A stretch of 54,981 nt of DNA from Candidatus Wolfebacteria bacterium RIFOXYD12_FULL_48_21 (GTDB lineage: Bacteria > Patescibacteriota > Minisyncoccia > UBA6257 > UBA9933): positions 1 through 54,981 of the forward strand of contig MGIW01000005.1 of NCBI GenBank assembly GCA_001793945.1, in the 5' to 3' direction. Position 1 is the first letter of the stretch. The number at the start of each line of letters is the position of its first letter. The notes beneath the pieces were generated by a model that searched no databases, was not told where the DNA came from, and saw only the letters and a list, made by a program, of their open reading frames with translations. The position numbers were made by a program, and so were the translations under genes. Shown one piece after another: positions 40,271 through 48,714 of the stretch.

Positions 40271-41179
40271 TGCATCAAGAAATTGTTCAACGAGTTGCAT
40301 TGCTTCGGTTTCATCGGCGACCCAGTAGATGTGCTTGTCGCGTTTGAACCATGTCATTTGTCGCTTGGCATAGCGGATGCTCTCGATGACAAGTTTTTTA
40401 ATCATCGCATCTTTTGCAATGAGTCCGCGCAGGTGTCTGCTGACCCAGCGATATTCAAGACCGAGATCGTCAAGACGATTCCAGCTGACGCCTTGTGCGT
40501 GTAGTCGGGTAACTTCTGCGAACATGCCAGCCTTGATGCGTTTGCGCAGTCGCGTCGTAATGAGTTGGTTCAATGTTTCGCTCGGGCGTGCGATGCCGAT
40601 CGCGAGCGTATCGTACGGTGATGATGTTGCAAGGGGAGGAACGGGGGAGCCGGTTGCGAGCACGATCTCGAGTGCGCGAATCAACCGACGACGATTGTGT
40701 CGGTCGATGATTTGACTGCGCTGCGGATCGAGTTGCGTGAGTTGTTTAAAAAGTGATTCCGTGGATTCGCGTTCGAGTTTTTTTCGGAGCGTCGGCTGTG
40801 GCGGCACCGCGGGAATGATCTGGTCGTGGACGACCGCATCGATGTAGAGTCCCGTGCCACCGCACAAGATCGGAATGGAGTTGCGTTTTATGATGTCGCG
40901 AATGGCGCGCTTTGCGAGGCGTTGATAGCGGGTAACAGTAAAGGTGCGCTTGGGTGATGCGACATCAAGCAAGTGATGCCGCACGCCGCGCATTTCTTTT
41001 TTGGTTATTTTGCCGGAGCCGATATCAAGACCCGTGTAGACCTGTCGTGAATCGGCAGAAATAACCTCGGCGCCAATCGCAAGCTTGCGCTGTTTGATGG
41101 CGCGTGCAATCGCAACGGCAAGGTCTGACTTGCCCGACGAGGTCGGCCCCAATATCACAATTAATTTTGGTTTATTCAT
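40268..41179 (-). CDS. miaA: tRNA dimethylallyltransferase
   Basis: 303 residues from the internal ATG at 41179, where homology begins (PKLIVILGPTSSGKSDLAVAIA, P-loop). ISADSRQVYTGLDIGSGK and LCGGTGLYIDAVVHDQI are standard MiaA motifs. It adds dimethylallyl to A37 of tRNAs reading UNN codons. The 20 residues before this ATG derive from heptamer-repeat DNA and are unlikely to be translated. Confidence 0.94.
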   Translation of the reverse strand: MNKPKLIVILGPTSSGKSDLAVAIARAIKQRKLAIGAEVISADSRQVYTGLDIGSGKITKKEMRGVRHHLLDVASPKRTFTVTRYQRLAKRAIRDIIKRNSIPILCGGTGLYIDAVVHDQIIPAVPPQPTLRKKLERESTESLFKQLTQLDPQRSQIIDRHNRRRLIRALEIVLATGSPVPPLATSSPYDTLAIGIARPSETLNQLITTRLRKRIKAGMFAEVTRLHAQGVSWNRLDDLGLEYRWVSRHLRGLIAKDAMIKKLVIESIRYAKRQMTWFKRDKHIYWVADETEAMQLVEQFLDA

Positions 41180-41187
41180 TGCCGGAT

Positions 41188-41232
41188 GTAGCATGAAGCA
41201 AGTTGCATGTAGCAAGGCGCATGTAGTATGTT
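41188..41232. repeat. Heptanucleotide repeat tract
   Basis: TAGCATG, AAGCAAG, TTGCATG, TAGCAAG, GCGCATG, TAGTATG in phase upstream of miaA. Confidence 0.65.
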
Positions 41233-41303
41233 GTGTCATTCCTGCGAAAGCAGGAATCTTCGTCTACCTACACGAGATCCCGGATCAAGTCCGGGATGAC
41301 TTG
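41233..41303. repeat. Dispersed palindromic repeat
   Basis: GTCATTCCTGCGAAAGCAGG with AATCTTCG, then GATCCCGGATCAAGTCCGGG with ATGAC. Confidence 0.7.
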
Positions 41304-41332
41304 CTCCGCAAGTCACTTATCCACAATTCCAT

Positions 41333-41361
41333 TTGCGCTTACTATAAAGGCACTATATAAT
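41333..41361 (+). promoter_or_regulatory. Promoter of the putative non-coding RNA
   Basis: TTGCGC (41333-41338), a 17-nt spacer and TATAAT (41356-41361). Confidence 0.6.
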
Positions 41362-41367
41362 AGAAGT

Positions 41368-41745
41368 ATAAAACTTCATAGAGGAAAAAGGGAAGAGGTT
41401 TCACTTGCAGGAGGTATAACGGCGACTTCTGAATGCATCGTTAGTCGTTATTTATATAATGTTTCACATGGATTGATCACCCGTGTCGCTGCGTTATCAG
41501 CTCTTTCAACCTACTTGCCCTACAACAACATAATCGTTAGTCTCACTTCTCTAATTTCTCTTTTTCCTTCCCATCCGTCCTCTCTGACAGTTTTATGTAA
41601 ATAGTGCAGACCATGGAGAACACTTGCCCATGTGACGCACACACCTGGTCGTCCGCCTCTGGCAGATGACAAGCACCTTCGTTTTATAAACCGATTCGTT
41701 CGGTTCACGATAACCCCATCTTCGGATGAGGGTTTTCTTTTTATT
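41368..41745 (+). ncRNA. Putative non-coding RNA, class unknown
   Basis: About 375 nt between a good promoter and an intrinsic terminator, with no convincing protein frame. An AGGAGG at about 41409 has no well-placed start. Size would fit RNase P RNA or tmRNA, but I could not find their conserved segments. Start and end are inferred. Confidence 0.35.
41711..41745 (+). terminator. Intrinsic terminator
   Basis: ACCCCATC TTCG GATGAGGGT with one bulge, then TTTTCTTTTT. Confidence 0.75.
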
Positions 41746-41818
41746 CCTGTCATCCTGAACTTGTTTCAGGATCTTATGTGAGAACAGCGAGATTCCGAAA
41801 CAAGTTCGGAATGACAAC
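41746..41818. repeat. Dispersed palindromic repeat
   Basis: GTCATCCTGAACTTGTTTCA with GGATC, then ATTCCGAAACAAGTTCGGAA with TGACA. Confidence 0.7.
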
Positions 41819-41819
41819 G

Positions 41820-42584
41820 CTAAGCAATCTTCTTCAAAAAACTATTTCGGTGTAACGGCGTGCGTCCATTTTTTCTGATCGCCGCGATATGCTTTTTTGT
41901 TCCATATCCCGCGTGCCGGTCAAATCCATACACGGGATATTTTTTATGCGCGCGTCGCATGAGCGCGTCGCGATGTTCCTTTGCGATGATTGAAGCAAAC
42001 GAGATGGCGGGAATTGTTTCATCGCCTTTGATGATAGTGGAAATGTTTAGGTCGGTGTATGCGCCGCTGACCGGATTATAAAATCGTGCGGAGTAATTGC
42101 GCTTCGTATTGTTTTTCAAATTTAAAATTTCAAATTTCAAATTGTGCTTTACAAAAAGTCCTCCATCTAAAAATACATCGATGCGTGCGGAGGCGGGGAG
42201 CGCGGTAAGCAGTTTTTCGAGTGCGCGGGTCGCCGCGCGGTTTGCGGCTTGGGTCACATTGATGCGATCGATCACGCGCGGAGTTACGGCCGCGACCGCA
42301 TGGTGGATGCGCGGGTCCGCTTTGATCGCCGTTGCCCATGTGTTGCGTTGCGAAGCGGAAAGTTTTTTCGAATCTCGTAGCACGAGGCCGCGGGTGAGCG
42401 GCTTTGTGCAAGACCCTGATCCGTCAGCTGACGGACGAGGGCGAAGTGGAATATGTTTAGCGATGGAGGCGGGACGCAGCCCCCGCGGAACGGCAACGGC
42501 GCATACGACAACCGGGCCGGCAAGCGGTCCGCGCCCGACCTCGTCGATGCCAATGATATATGAAATTGGGTTGCGGCTACTCAT
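41820..42584 (-). CDS. rnhB: Ribonuclease HII
   Basis: 254 residues from the ATG at 42584 (SSRNPISYIIGIDEVGRGPLAGPVVVCAV, the catalytic DEVGRG). LRDSKKLSASQR, a second Asp in IDVFLDGG, and SIIAKEHRDALMRR with YGFDRHAGYGTKKH complete the family motifs. It removes RNA from RNA-DNA hybrids and single ribonucleotides. A palindrome (CCGTCAGCTGACGG, at about 42420) lies inside the gene and encodes SADGS, so a dispersed repeat core has been kept in frame. Confidence 0.94.
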   Translation of the reverse strand: MSSRNPISYIIGIDEVGRGPLAGPVVVCAVAVPRGLRPASIAKHIPLRPRPSADGSGSCTKPLTRGLVLRDSKKLSASQRNTWATAIKADPRIHHAVAAVTPRVIDRINVTQAANRAATRALEKLLTALPASARIDVFLDGGLFVKHNLKFEILNLKNNTKRNYSARFYNPVSGAYTDLNISTIIKGDETIPAISFASIIAKEHRDALMRRAHKKYPVYGFDRHAGYGTKKHIAAIRKNGRTPLHRNSFLKKIA

Positions 42585-42670
42585 TACCAATAGCATACGG
42601 AATTGCATGGCGCATAACAACGGGCGGGCGATTCGACGGAGCCTTCTCTTAGATAATGAAGTATGGATAT

Positions 42671-42775
42671 GTCATCCCGAGTGTAGTGAAACGGAGCCGA
42701 GGGATCTGTAGTAAAAACACTGCAGATTCCTCGACTACTCCGCCTGCTGTCGGATACGCTCGGAATGACAATAGT
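42671..42775. repeat. Dispersed palindromic repeats
   Basis: GTCATCCCGAGTGTAGTGAA through CCGAGGGATCTG to GCTCGGAATGACAATAG. Confidence 0.7.
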
Positions 42776-42864
42776 CAGGTTTACGGCAAGACAAGAGAGT
42801 TTTGTAATTCAAAGTATCTGAGTATAAATATGTCCATTTGAAAGCCCCCTGTGTTGGTGTTACA

Positions 42865-45042
42865 ATGAAGCCAATGGCGAAAAAGAAGATGAAAAAGGGC
42901 GTTGTGGAAGAAAAAGGGGAACCGAAAAGGAGAGGCAGAAAACCGAAGGATGCTTCGGCCTATGAAGAAGATGGCGGGTCGTTGCTCGATCTGCAATTGC
43001 ACCCGGAAACCAAAAAGAGCATTTGGGCAATCGTCTCGTTTGGCGTTGCGGCTATTTTGTTGTTGGCGAGTTTTCAAAACGCAGGGCCGGCGGGCAATGT
43101 GCTCTATGGCGTTTTTCAAAGTCTGTTCGGCTGGGGATACTATTTGCTGCCATTGGTGCTTGTGGTGATCGGCGGCGTATTTTTGACATCGGAGCGCAGG
43201 AAGATATATGGCATAACATTTTTTGGCGCCGGGCTGTTCGTATTGTCGGGATTGGGATTGATCGATGTGCTGTCGTCGGACAAAGGTGGCTTTGTGGGCA
43301 AGATGGTTGGCTCATTGGAGTTGCTGTTCGGGTACGCGGCTTCTATCTTGGTCATTATGTTGCTGTTGGTAATTTCATTTTTGATCACACTGAATCTGCC
43401 GATCCGGATCAAGCGCGAGGGTAAGGAATGGGTGCTTGAAGAAGCCGAGGAAGAGGAAGGAATAGAAGAAGAGACCGACGCGCTGAAAAATTCCATAAAA
43501 AAGGCGGAGGAAAAGAAAGAGGAAGAAGCCGAGGAAGAAACGGATGTCGCGGTCGAACCGACGATCAAGGAAAAGATAGCCGCCGCCGTGGCCGGCAAGT
43601 TGAAAAAAGGCGAGACATTCAGCACACAGGATGACAAGGACTATGTGTTTCCGCCGATCGATCTGTTGCGATCGTCCGTGGAAAAGCCACAGGCAGGAGA
43701 TTTGCGCGCCAATGCAAATATCATCAAGCGTACGCTGGAGAGTTTTGGCATTATGGTGGAAATGGGGGAGATAAATGTGGGTCCTAAGGTAACGCGCTTC
43801 ACGCTGAAGCCAGCCGAGGGGGTTAAACTGTCGCGCATTACCGCGTTGAATCAAGATCTTGCGCTTGCCCTTGCCGCGCATCCGATTCGCATCGAAGCGC
43901 CTATTCCCGGTAAATCGCTGGTGGGTATCGAAGTGCCAAACAAAGCCGCCGCAGTGGTTCGTTTGGGTAGTCTTATCAATTATCCGGAATTCGCCGAAAG
44001 TGGCCAGTTGAGTTTTGCGGTCGGCCGCGATGTAACGGGTGAGCCGATGTTTGCCAATATCGCAAAGATGCCGCACTTGCTCGTGGCGGGAAGTACCGGA
44101 TCGGGAAAGTCGGTAACGATCCACTCGATCATTCTGTCATTGTTGTATAAAAATTCTCCCAAGACGCTTCGCATGATCATGGTAGATCCGAAGCGGGTTG
44201 AACTTTCGGTTTATTCGGGCATTCCGCATTTGATCGCACCAGTGGTGACCCAGTCGAAGAAATCGATGGGCGTGTTCCGCTGGGCATTGAACGAAATGGA
44301 TCGGCGGTACGAAATATTCGAAAGAGCGGGATCGCGTGACCTCGCAAGCTACAATAAGAAAAACCCGGGCGAAGTATTGCCGTATATTGTGATCATTGTG
44401 GACGAACTCGCGGATCTTATGAGTACCTATGGCAAGGAAGTGGAAGGTTCCATTGTGCGTTTGGCACAAATGGCGCGCGCGACGGGCATTCATTTGATAT
44501 TGTCTACACAGCGTCCGTCCGTGGAAGTCGTTACCGGGTTGATCAAGGCGAACATACCGGCGCGTATCGCGTTGCAGGTGGCGAGCCAAATAGACTCGCG
44601 CACTATTTTGGACATGTCCGGCGCGGAAAAATTGCTCGGCGGCGGAGATATGCTGGTTGCCGCAGGAGATAAGCCAAAGCGCATTCAAGGCGCATTTGTA
44701 TCGGAAGAAGAAATTCAAAAAGTGGCCCAATATATCCGCGATCAAAACAAGGATATCGGGGGCGAAGAAATATCATTTGATGCAAAACCGGCATCAAGTG
44801 AACAAGCCGGAGAAGGCATGTTCGATGCATTTTCAGGGAATGACAGTGAGGATGAATTGCTCGAACAGGCAATCGAGGTAGTGGTACAGGCGGAAAAGGC
44901 ATCGGCATCGCTGCTGCAGCGCAGGTTGAAGGTGGGGTATGCCCGTGCGGCGCGCCTGCTTGATATTATGGAAGAAAAAGGGATTGTTGGCCCGTCGAAG
45001 GGCGCAAATCCTCGGGAAGTATATATAAAGCAAGGAGAATGA
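42865..45042 (+). CDS. ftsK: DNA translocase FtsK/SpoIIIE
   Basis: 725 residues from the ATG at 42865. There are about four transmembrane segments in residues 50-185, then an acidic, Glu/Lys-rich linker, then the motor with Walker A (GSTGSGKSVTIHSIILSLLY), Walker B (YIVIIVDELADLM) and a C-terminal gamma winged helix (ASASLLQRRLKVGYARAARLLDIME). It pumps DNA through the division septum. The upstream TTG-initiated extension is rejected because no conserved sequence lies there. Its stop overlaps the next gene. Confidence 0.95.
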   Translation: MKPMAKKKMKKGVVEEKGEPKRRGRKPKDASAYEEDGGSLLDLQLHPETKKSIWAIVSFGVAAILLLASFQNAGPAGNVLYGVFQSLFGWGYYLLPLVLVVIGGVFLTSERRKIYGITFFGAGLFVLSGLGLIDVLSSDKGGFVGKMVGSLELLFGYAASILVIMLLLVISFLITLNLPIRIKREGKEWVLEEAEEEEGIEEETDALKNSIKKAEEKKEEEAEEETDVAVEPTIKEKIAAAVAGKLKKGETFSTQDDKDYVFPPIDLLRSSVEKPQAGDLRANANIIKRTLESFGIMVEMGEINVGPKVTRFTLKPAEGVKLSRITALNQDLALALAAHPIRIEAPIPGKSLVGIEVPNKAAAVVRLGSLINYPEFAESGQLSFAVGRDVTGEPMFANIAKMPHLLVAGSTGSGKSVTIHSIILSLLYKNSPKTLRMIMVDPKRVELSVYSGIPHLIAPVVTQSKKSMGVFRWALNEMDRRYEIFERAGSRDLASYNKKNPGEVLPYIVIIVDELADLMSTYGKEVEGSIVRLAQMARATGIHLILSTQRPSVEVVTGLIKANIPARIALQVASQIDSRTILDMSGAEKLLGGGDMLVAAGDKPKRIQGAFVSEEEIQKVAQYIRDQNKDIGGEEISFDAKPASSEQAGEGMFDAFSGNDSEDELLEQAIEVVVQAEKASASLLQRRLKVGYARAARLLDIMEEKGIVGPSKGANPREVYIKQGE

Positions 45043-45044
45043 TC

Positions 45045-45677
45045 ATGGAAGAACGAACAACGATAAATGAAATATTGGAGGAAGCAATGCGCGAGAAAAA
45101 AATGTCCATTGCGCGCTTGGCGGAACTGACGGATATTCCCGAGCGATATGTAACGCTCTTGGTGGAAGGAGGCCAGCAGGGACTTCCGCCTGCCCCGTAT
45201 GTGCGCGGCTATTTGATCCGCATGGCAACGGCGCTCGGACTTGATGGGCAACAGATCTGGCAGGCGTACATGAAGCAGCAGGAACCGAAAACATCGGGCG
45301 AAGGTGATACGCTTCCTATAAATCGATTTGCGTTCAAGCGTATGAACAAAAAAGGTATTGGCTTGATCGTGCTGGCGATAGTGGTCGTGCTGGTGGCGGG
45401 ATTTTGGATAAAGACAGTCGCCGGCAGAGAGGGGATCGATGTTAAAAATCCGGCGGAAGATAGCGTGGTGGTGTATGACCCGGCCATCGACCTGCGGGGA
45501 AAGGTAAACCCGGGGGAGCGGCTCACGATAAACAACGAAGATATTGCAATAGATCGAAACGGTTATTTCGAAAAGAACTTTTCGCTTGAACCGGGGATAA
45601 ATACCATTGAGTTTAAGGTAAAGCGGTTGCTCGGAAAGGAGGAGACAGTTGTTAAGCAGATTATCTATCCACAATAA
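45045..45677 (+). CDS. RodZ-like HTH membrane protein
   Basis: 210 residues. N-terminal helix-turn-helix (INEILEEAMREKKMSIARLA, HTH_25 type), a transmembrane segment (IGLIVLAIVVVLVAGFWI, near 105-122) and a C-terminal Ig-like beta domain (DPAIDLRGKVNPGERLTINN). This layout resembles RodZ, a cytoskeleton-linked shape protein. An ATG overlapping the ftsK stop (45039) is an alternative. AAGGAG, also inside ftsK, precedes the chosen ATG by 7 nt. Confidence 0.7.
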   Translation: MEERTTINEILEEAMREKKMSIARLAELTDIPERYVTLLVEGGQQGLPPAPYVRGYLIRMATALGLDGQQIWQAYMKQQEPKTSGEGDTLPINRFAFKRMNKKGIGLIVLAIVVVLVAGFWIKTVAGREGIDVKNPAEDSVVVYDPAIDLRGKVNPGERLTINNEDIAIDRNGYFEKNFSLEPGINTIEFKVKRLLGKEETVVKQIIYPQ

Positions 45678-45681
45678 AAAT

Positions 45682-45759
45682 AGAGATACGAGGTTTGATA
45701 TATGAGATAAGGGGGGTAATAACCTCATCTCACATCTCACATCTCTTGTCTCACAACAC
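45682..45759. repeat. Heptanucleotide repeat tract before recA
   Basis: Purine-type units (AGATACG, AGGTTTG, ATATATG, AGATAAG) then TCTCACA, TCTCACA, TCTCTTG, TCTCACA up to the recA start. Confidence 0.65.
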
Positions 45760-46815
45760 ATGGCAACAAAAAAAACAAAACAAACCGAGGGTGAAGTGAA
45801 GGACATGGACCAGTTGCTCGAATCAATGCAAAGCAAGTTTGGCGACGGCGCCATTATGAAGCTGAACGATATTAAGCGCGTGCATGTTGATGTGATTCCA
45901 TCGGGTTCGTTTTCGTTGGACATCGCATTGGGTGTAGGCGGGTATCCGAAAGGACGCATCGTCGAGATCTACGGTCCGGAAAGTTCGGGCAAGACGACCT
46001 TGGCACTGCACGCGATAGCCGAGGCGCAGAAAAAGGGTGGCAGAGCCGCATTCATCGATGCCGAGCACGCGCTTGACCCGGATTACGCAGGGAAGTTGGG
46101 CGTAAAGGTAAACGATCTGCTCATATCTCAACCGGACAGCGGCGAAGAAGCGTTGAACATCTTGGAAAGTTTGGTTAGCTCAGGCATTCTCGATATCATC
46201 GTCGTGGATTCTGTCGCAGCGCTTACGCCACGCGCCGAAATAGAAGGCGAAATGGGTGCGCAGTTCATGGGCCTGCAGGCCCGCTTGATGGGGCAAGCGC
46301 TCCGCAAGTTGGTCGCATTGGCTGACCGCAAAAAAGTGCTTATCATATTCATTAACCAGATCCGTGAAAAGATCGGTGTGATGTTCGGCAGTCCGGAAAC
46401 CACGCCGGGCGGGCGTGCGTTAAAGTTCTATTCGTCGGTCCGGCTTGATATTCGCCGCAATGCGCAGATCAAGAAAGGCGAAGATGTAATAGGAAACCGC
46501 GTTACGGTAAAGGTGGTCAAGAACAAGGTTGCTCCTCCGTTCAAGGCGACCGAGTTTGACATCATGTACGGCGAAGGCATTTCCTATGAAGGAGACATTT
46601 TGACTATGGGGTTGAAGCTCGGCACCATAGGGAAAAATGGCAACACCTACAGCTTTGAGGGCGAAAAGCTTGGCGTAGGCGTGGAAGCCGCCCGCGAAGC
46701 GCTGAAGGCAAACAAGAAAATGACCGAGGCGATCCGCAAAGCGACCAACGCCGCCATCGCACAGGCGATGAAAGATAAGGATAAGGAATCGAACGAGACA
46801 AAAAGCAAAGAATAA
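45760..46815 (+). CDS. recA: Recombinase RecA
   Basis: 351 residues, full length. Walker [40 protein letters not shown], loop L1/L2 region ([40 protein letters not shown]) and an acidic/Lys C-terminal tail. It mediates homologous recombination and SOS induction. No LexA-like box is obvious; the ATG directly follows the heptamer tract with no SD. Confidence 0.97.
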   Translation: MATKKTKQTEGEVKDMDQLLESMQSKFGDGAIMKLNDIKRVHVDVIPSGSFSLDIALGVGGYPKGRIVEIYGPESSGKTTLALHAIAEAQKKGGRAAFIDAEHALDPDYAGKLGVKVNDLLISQPDSGEEALNILESLVSSGILDIIVVDSVAALTPRAEIEGEMGAQFMGLQARLMGQALRKLVALADRKKVLIIFINQIREKIGVMFGSPETTPGGRALKFYSSVRLDIRRNAQIKKGEDVIGNRVTVKVVKNKVAPPFKATEFDIMYGEGISYEGDILTMGLKLGTIGKNGNTYSFEGEKLGVGVEAAREALKANKKMTEAIRKATNAAIAQAMKDKDKESNETKSKE

Positions 46816-46818
46816 ACA

Positions 46819-46859
46819 TAAAAACATCCGTCCGCCAACTGGCGGACGGATGTTTTTAT
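46819..46859. terminator. Terminator of recA
   Basis: AAAAACATCCGTCCGCC AAC TGGCGGACGGATGTTTTT, with a stem of about 17 bp. Its core is the CCGCCAACTGGCGG form of the dispersed palindrome. Confidence 0.92.
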
Positions 46860-46886
46860 GTTCGCATTGGCATATTGCATTCTCGT

Positions 46887-47115
46887 ATTGTCATTCCCGT
46901 GAAAACGGGAATCCAGCATTTTTGCGTTGTCATTCCGAGCCTGTCGAGGAATCTGCAGTAAAACAGATCCCTGCTCCACCGCTAAAGCTATGGCGGCACG
47001 CGGTCGGTTTCACTTTGCTTCGCTGCGTTGCACTCGGGATGACAACCTTCTCGCATTGTAATTTTTCTCGCATTGTCATTCCCGCGCAGGCGGGGATCCA
47101 GTACTGGGTCATTCC
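46887..47115. repeat. Dispersed palindromic repeats, three units
   Basis: GTCATTCCCGTGAAAACGGG, then a GTCATTCCGAGCCTGTCGAG unit with a long insert ending TCGGGATGACA, then GTCATTCCCGCGCAGGCGGG. No gene is present between 46816 and 47272. Confidence 0.7.
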
Positions 47116-47154
47116 AGCCTCCGAGCATAAACCCAGTTCTACCAAAGAACGCAC

Positions 47155-47194
47155 TTTGGTGTCCAAGTTGACGATCGTCAATTTGGACACCAAA
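47155..47194. other. 40-bp near-perfect palindrome
   Basis: TTTGGTGTCCAA, then GTTGACGATCGTCAAT, then TTGGACACCAAA. Only one pair is mismatched (it would be G-U in RNA). It lies 44-83 bp upstream of the EndoQ promoter. It may be an operator or cruciform; it has no T run. Confidence 0.75.
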
Positions 47195-47237
47195 TGGGTG
47201 TGGGGTGGTGCAACTCAAGGTTGAATTCAAGCTTTTA

Positions 47238-47266
47238 TTGTCGTAAATCGTCGTTCGCGGTATCAT
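47238..47266 (+). promoter_or_regulatory. Promoter of the EndoQ gene, leaderless
   Basis: TTGTCG (47238-47243), 17 nt, TATCAT (47261-47266), ending 6 nt before the ATG. Confidence 0.7.
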
Positions 47267-47272
47267 TGCACT

Positions 47273-48673
47273 ATGAAGTTCATCGCCGATCTGCACATGC
47301 ATTCCAAATACAGCCGGGCTACCAGTAAAAACATGATACTGGAAGAAATAGACCGAGTGGCGGGCGAAAAGGGTATTACGGTCATCGGCACGGGCGATTG
47401 CACGCACCCCAAATGGTTCAAGGAGCTGACGGAAAAGCTGGAGCAGGCCGAGCCAGGTCTGTTTAAATTGAAAAAGAAACACAAAAGACCGATGTTGTGG
47501 GAAACATTGGCTGATACACGGTTTATTATTTCCGGTGAAATATCGAGCATTTATTCGCGGGGAGGAAAAGTGAGGCGCGTACATAACATCATTTTGTTGC
47601 CATCGCTCGAAAGCGCGAAGCGGTTGAATGTTCTATTAGGCAAGCGGGGCAATATCGTGTCCGACGGTCGACCGATACTGGGTATTGATTCAGAAGAATT
47701 GGCAAAGATCATATTCGACATTGAACCGACTGCGATGATCATACCGGCACATTTGTGGACACCGTGGTTTGGCGTGCTTGGATCGGCATCGGGGTTTGAT
47801 TCGCTCGAGGAATGTTACGGTGCATATGCGGATCGTATCATCGCAGTAGAAACGGGCCTGTCGAGCGATCCGGCAATGAACTGGCGGTTGTCCAAGCTTG
47901 ATGGTGTGGCTATGCTGTCTAACTCGGATTCGCATAGCCCGCAAAAGATAGGCCGCGAAGCGACCATGTTTGATACGGAGCTGTCGTATGAGGGGATAAG
48001 GAACGCAATTAAGAATAGCAGTCCCCGGAATATATCACGGAGAGTTGTCATTCCGGCGGAGGCCGGAATCCAGAGTCTTACTGGTCGAACGACGCATAAA
48101 GAGCTGGACCCCGGTCCCCGATCAAGCCGAGGACAGGCCCTCACCCGCCGGGGTGACACTCAAAAAATTCAAAATAATTGCATCATCGCAACCCTCGAAT
48201 TTTTCCCCGAAGAAGGAAAATACTTTCATGATGGCCATCGCACCTGCGGTATGTCGATGACACCAAAGGAAACGAAAAAGAACAAAGGCATGTGTCCGGT
48301 ATGTGGCAAGCCGGTCACGGTCGGCGTATTAAATCGGGTGGATGCACTTGCCGATACCAAAACTACCGTTACGAGTAAGGGGAATATGCGCACGCAAGGA
48401 GATAGAGTGCCGTTTTATAGCATCATCCAGCTGAATGAGATCATTGCCGATGCATTAAGTGTGGGAGTAAAAACAAAAAAGGTGCAAGCGGCATACGAGC
48501 GGTTGCTCAAAGGCTGTGGCACCGAAATAGACATATTGATGAATGCACCGAAACGCGAATTGCTTGCGCATGCGGACGAACGCATTGTGCGTGGCATTAT
48601 GAATATGCGAGCGGGGGAGGTCGCCGTCATCCCCGGTTATGACGGGGAATATGGTAAGATACATATAAGTTGA
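47273..48673 (+). CDS. Endonuclease Q-like PHP-domain nuclease
   Basis: 466 residues. A PHP domain carries the HxH motif (DLHMHSKYSRATSKNM, His8 and His10), a later CTHPKW, PAHLWTPW and SNSDSHSPQKIGREATMF. Then comes a zinc-finger-type segment (CGMSMTP...MCPVCGKPV) and a C-terminal domain. This is the layout of EndoQ, which cuts 5' of deaminated bases such as uracil and hypoxanthine. Residues about 258-297 are encoded by an inserted dispersed repeat (see 48046-48163), between PHP and zinc finger. It is next to recA and a UvrA-like gene. Confidence 0.82.
   Translation: MKFIADLHMHSKYSRATSKNMILEEIDRVAGEKGITVIGTGDCTHPKWFKELTEKLEQAEPGLFKLKKKHKRPMLWETLADTRFIISGEISSIYSRGGKVRRVHNIILLPSLESAKRLNVLLGKRGNIVSDGRPILGIDSEELAKIIFDIEPTAMIIPAHLWTPWFGVLGSASGFDSLEECYGAYADRIIAVETGLSSDPAMNWRLSKLDGVAMLSNSDSHSPQKIGREATMFDTELSYEGIRNAIKNSSPRNISRRVVIPAEAGIQSLTGRTTHKELDPGPRSSRGQALTRRGDTQKIQNNCIIATLEFFPEEGKYFHDGHRTCGMSMTPKETKKNKGMCPVCGKPVTVGVLNRVDALADTKTTVTSKGNMRTQGDRVPFYSIIQLNEIIADALSVGVKTKKVQAAYERLLKGCGTEIDILMNAPKRELLAHADERIVRGIMNMRAGEVAVIPGYDGEYGKIHIS
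48046..48163. repeat. Dispersed palindromic repeat inserted in frame within the EndoQ gene
   Basis: GTCATTCCGGCGGAGGCCGG with AATCCAG, then CCCCGGTCCCCGATCAAGCC and ACCCGCCGGGGTGACA, translated as VIPAEAGIQ followed by about 30 low-complexity residues. No stop or frameshift results. Confidence 0.85.
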
Positions 48674-48714
48674 AATTTAAAATTAGAAATTTGAAGTAAA
48701 TATCAAAATAAATA

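Noticed and set aside
41233-41604. 123-codon open frame on the + strand
   Set aside because: It begins inside a dispersed palindromic repeat, crosses a promoter and shows no protein-like pattern; a non-coding RNA is more likely.
41368-41745. RNase P RNA or tmRNA
   Set aside because: The expected conserved segments (GAGGAAAGTCC, a tag frame, a TTCGA acceptor arm) were not found on either strand.
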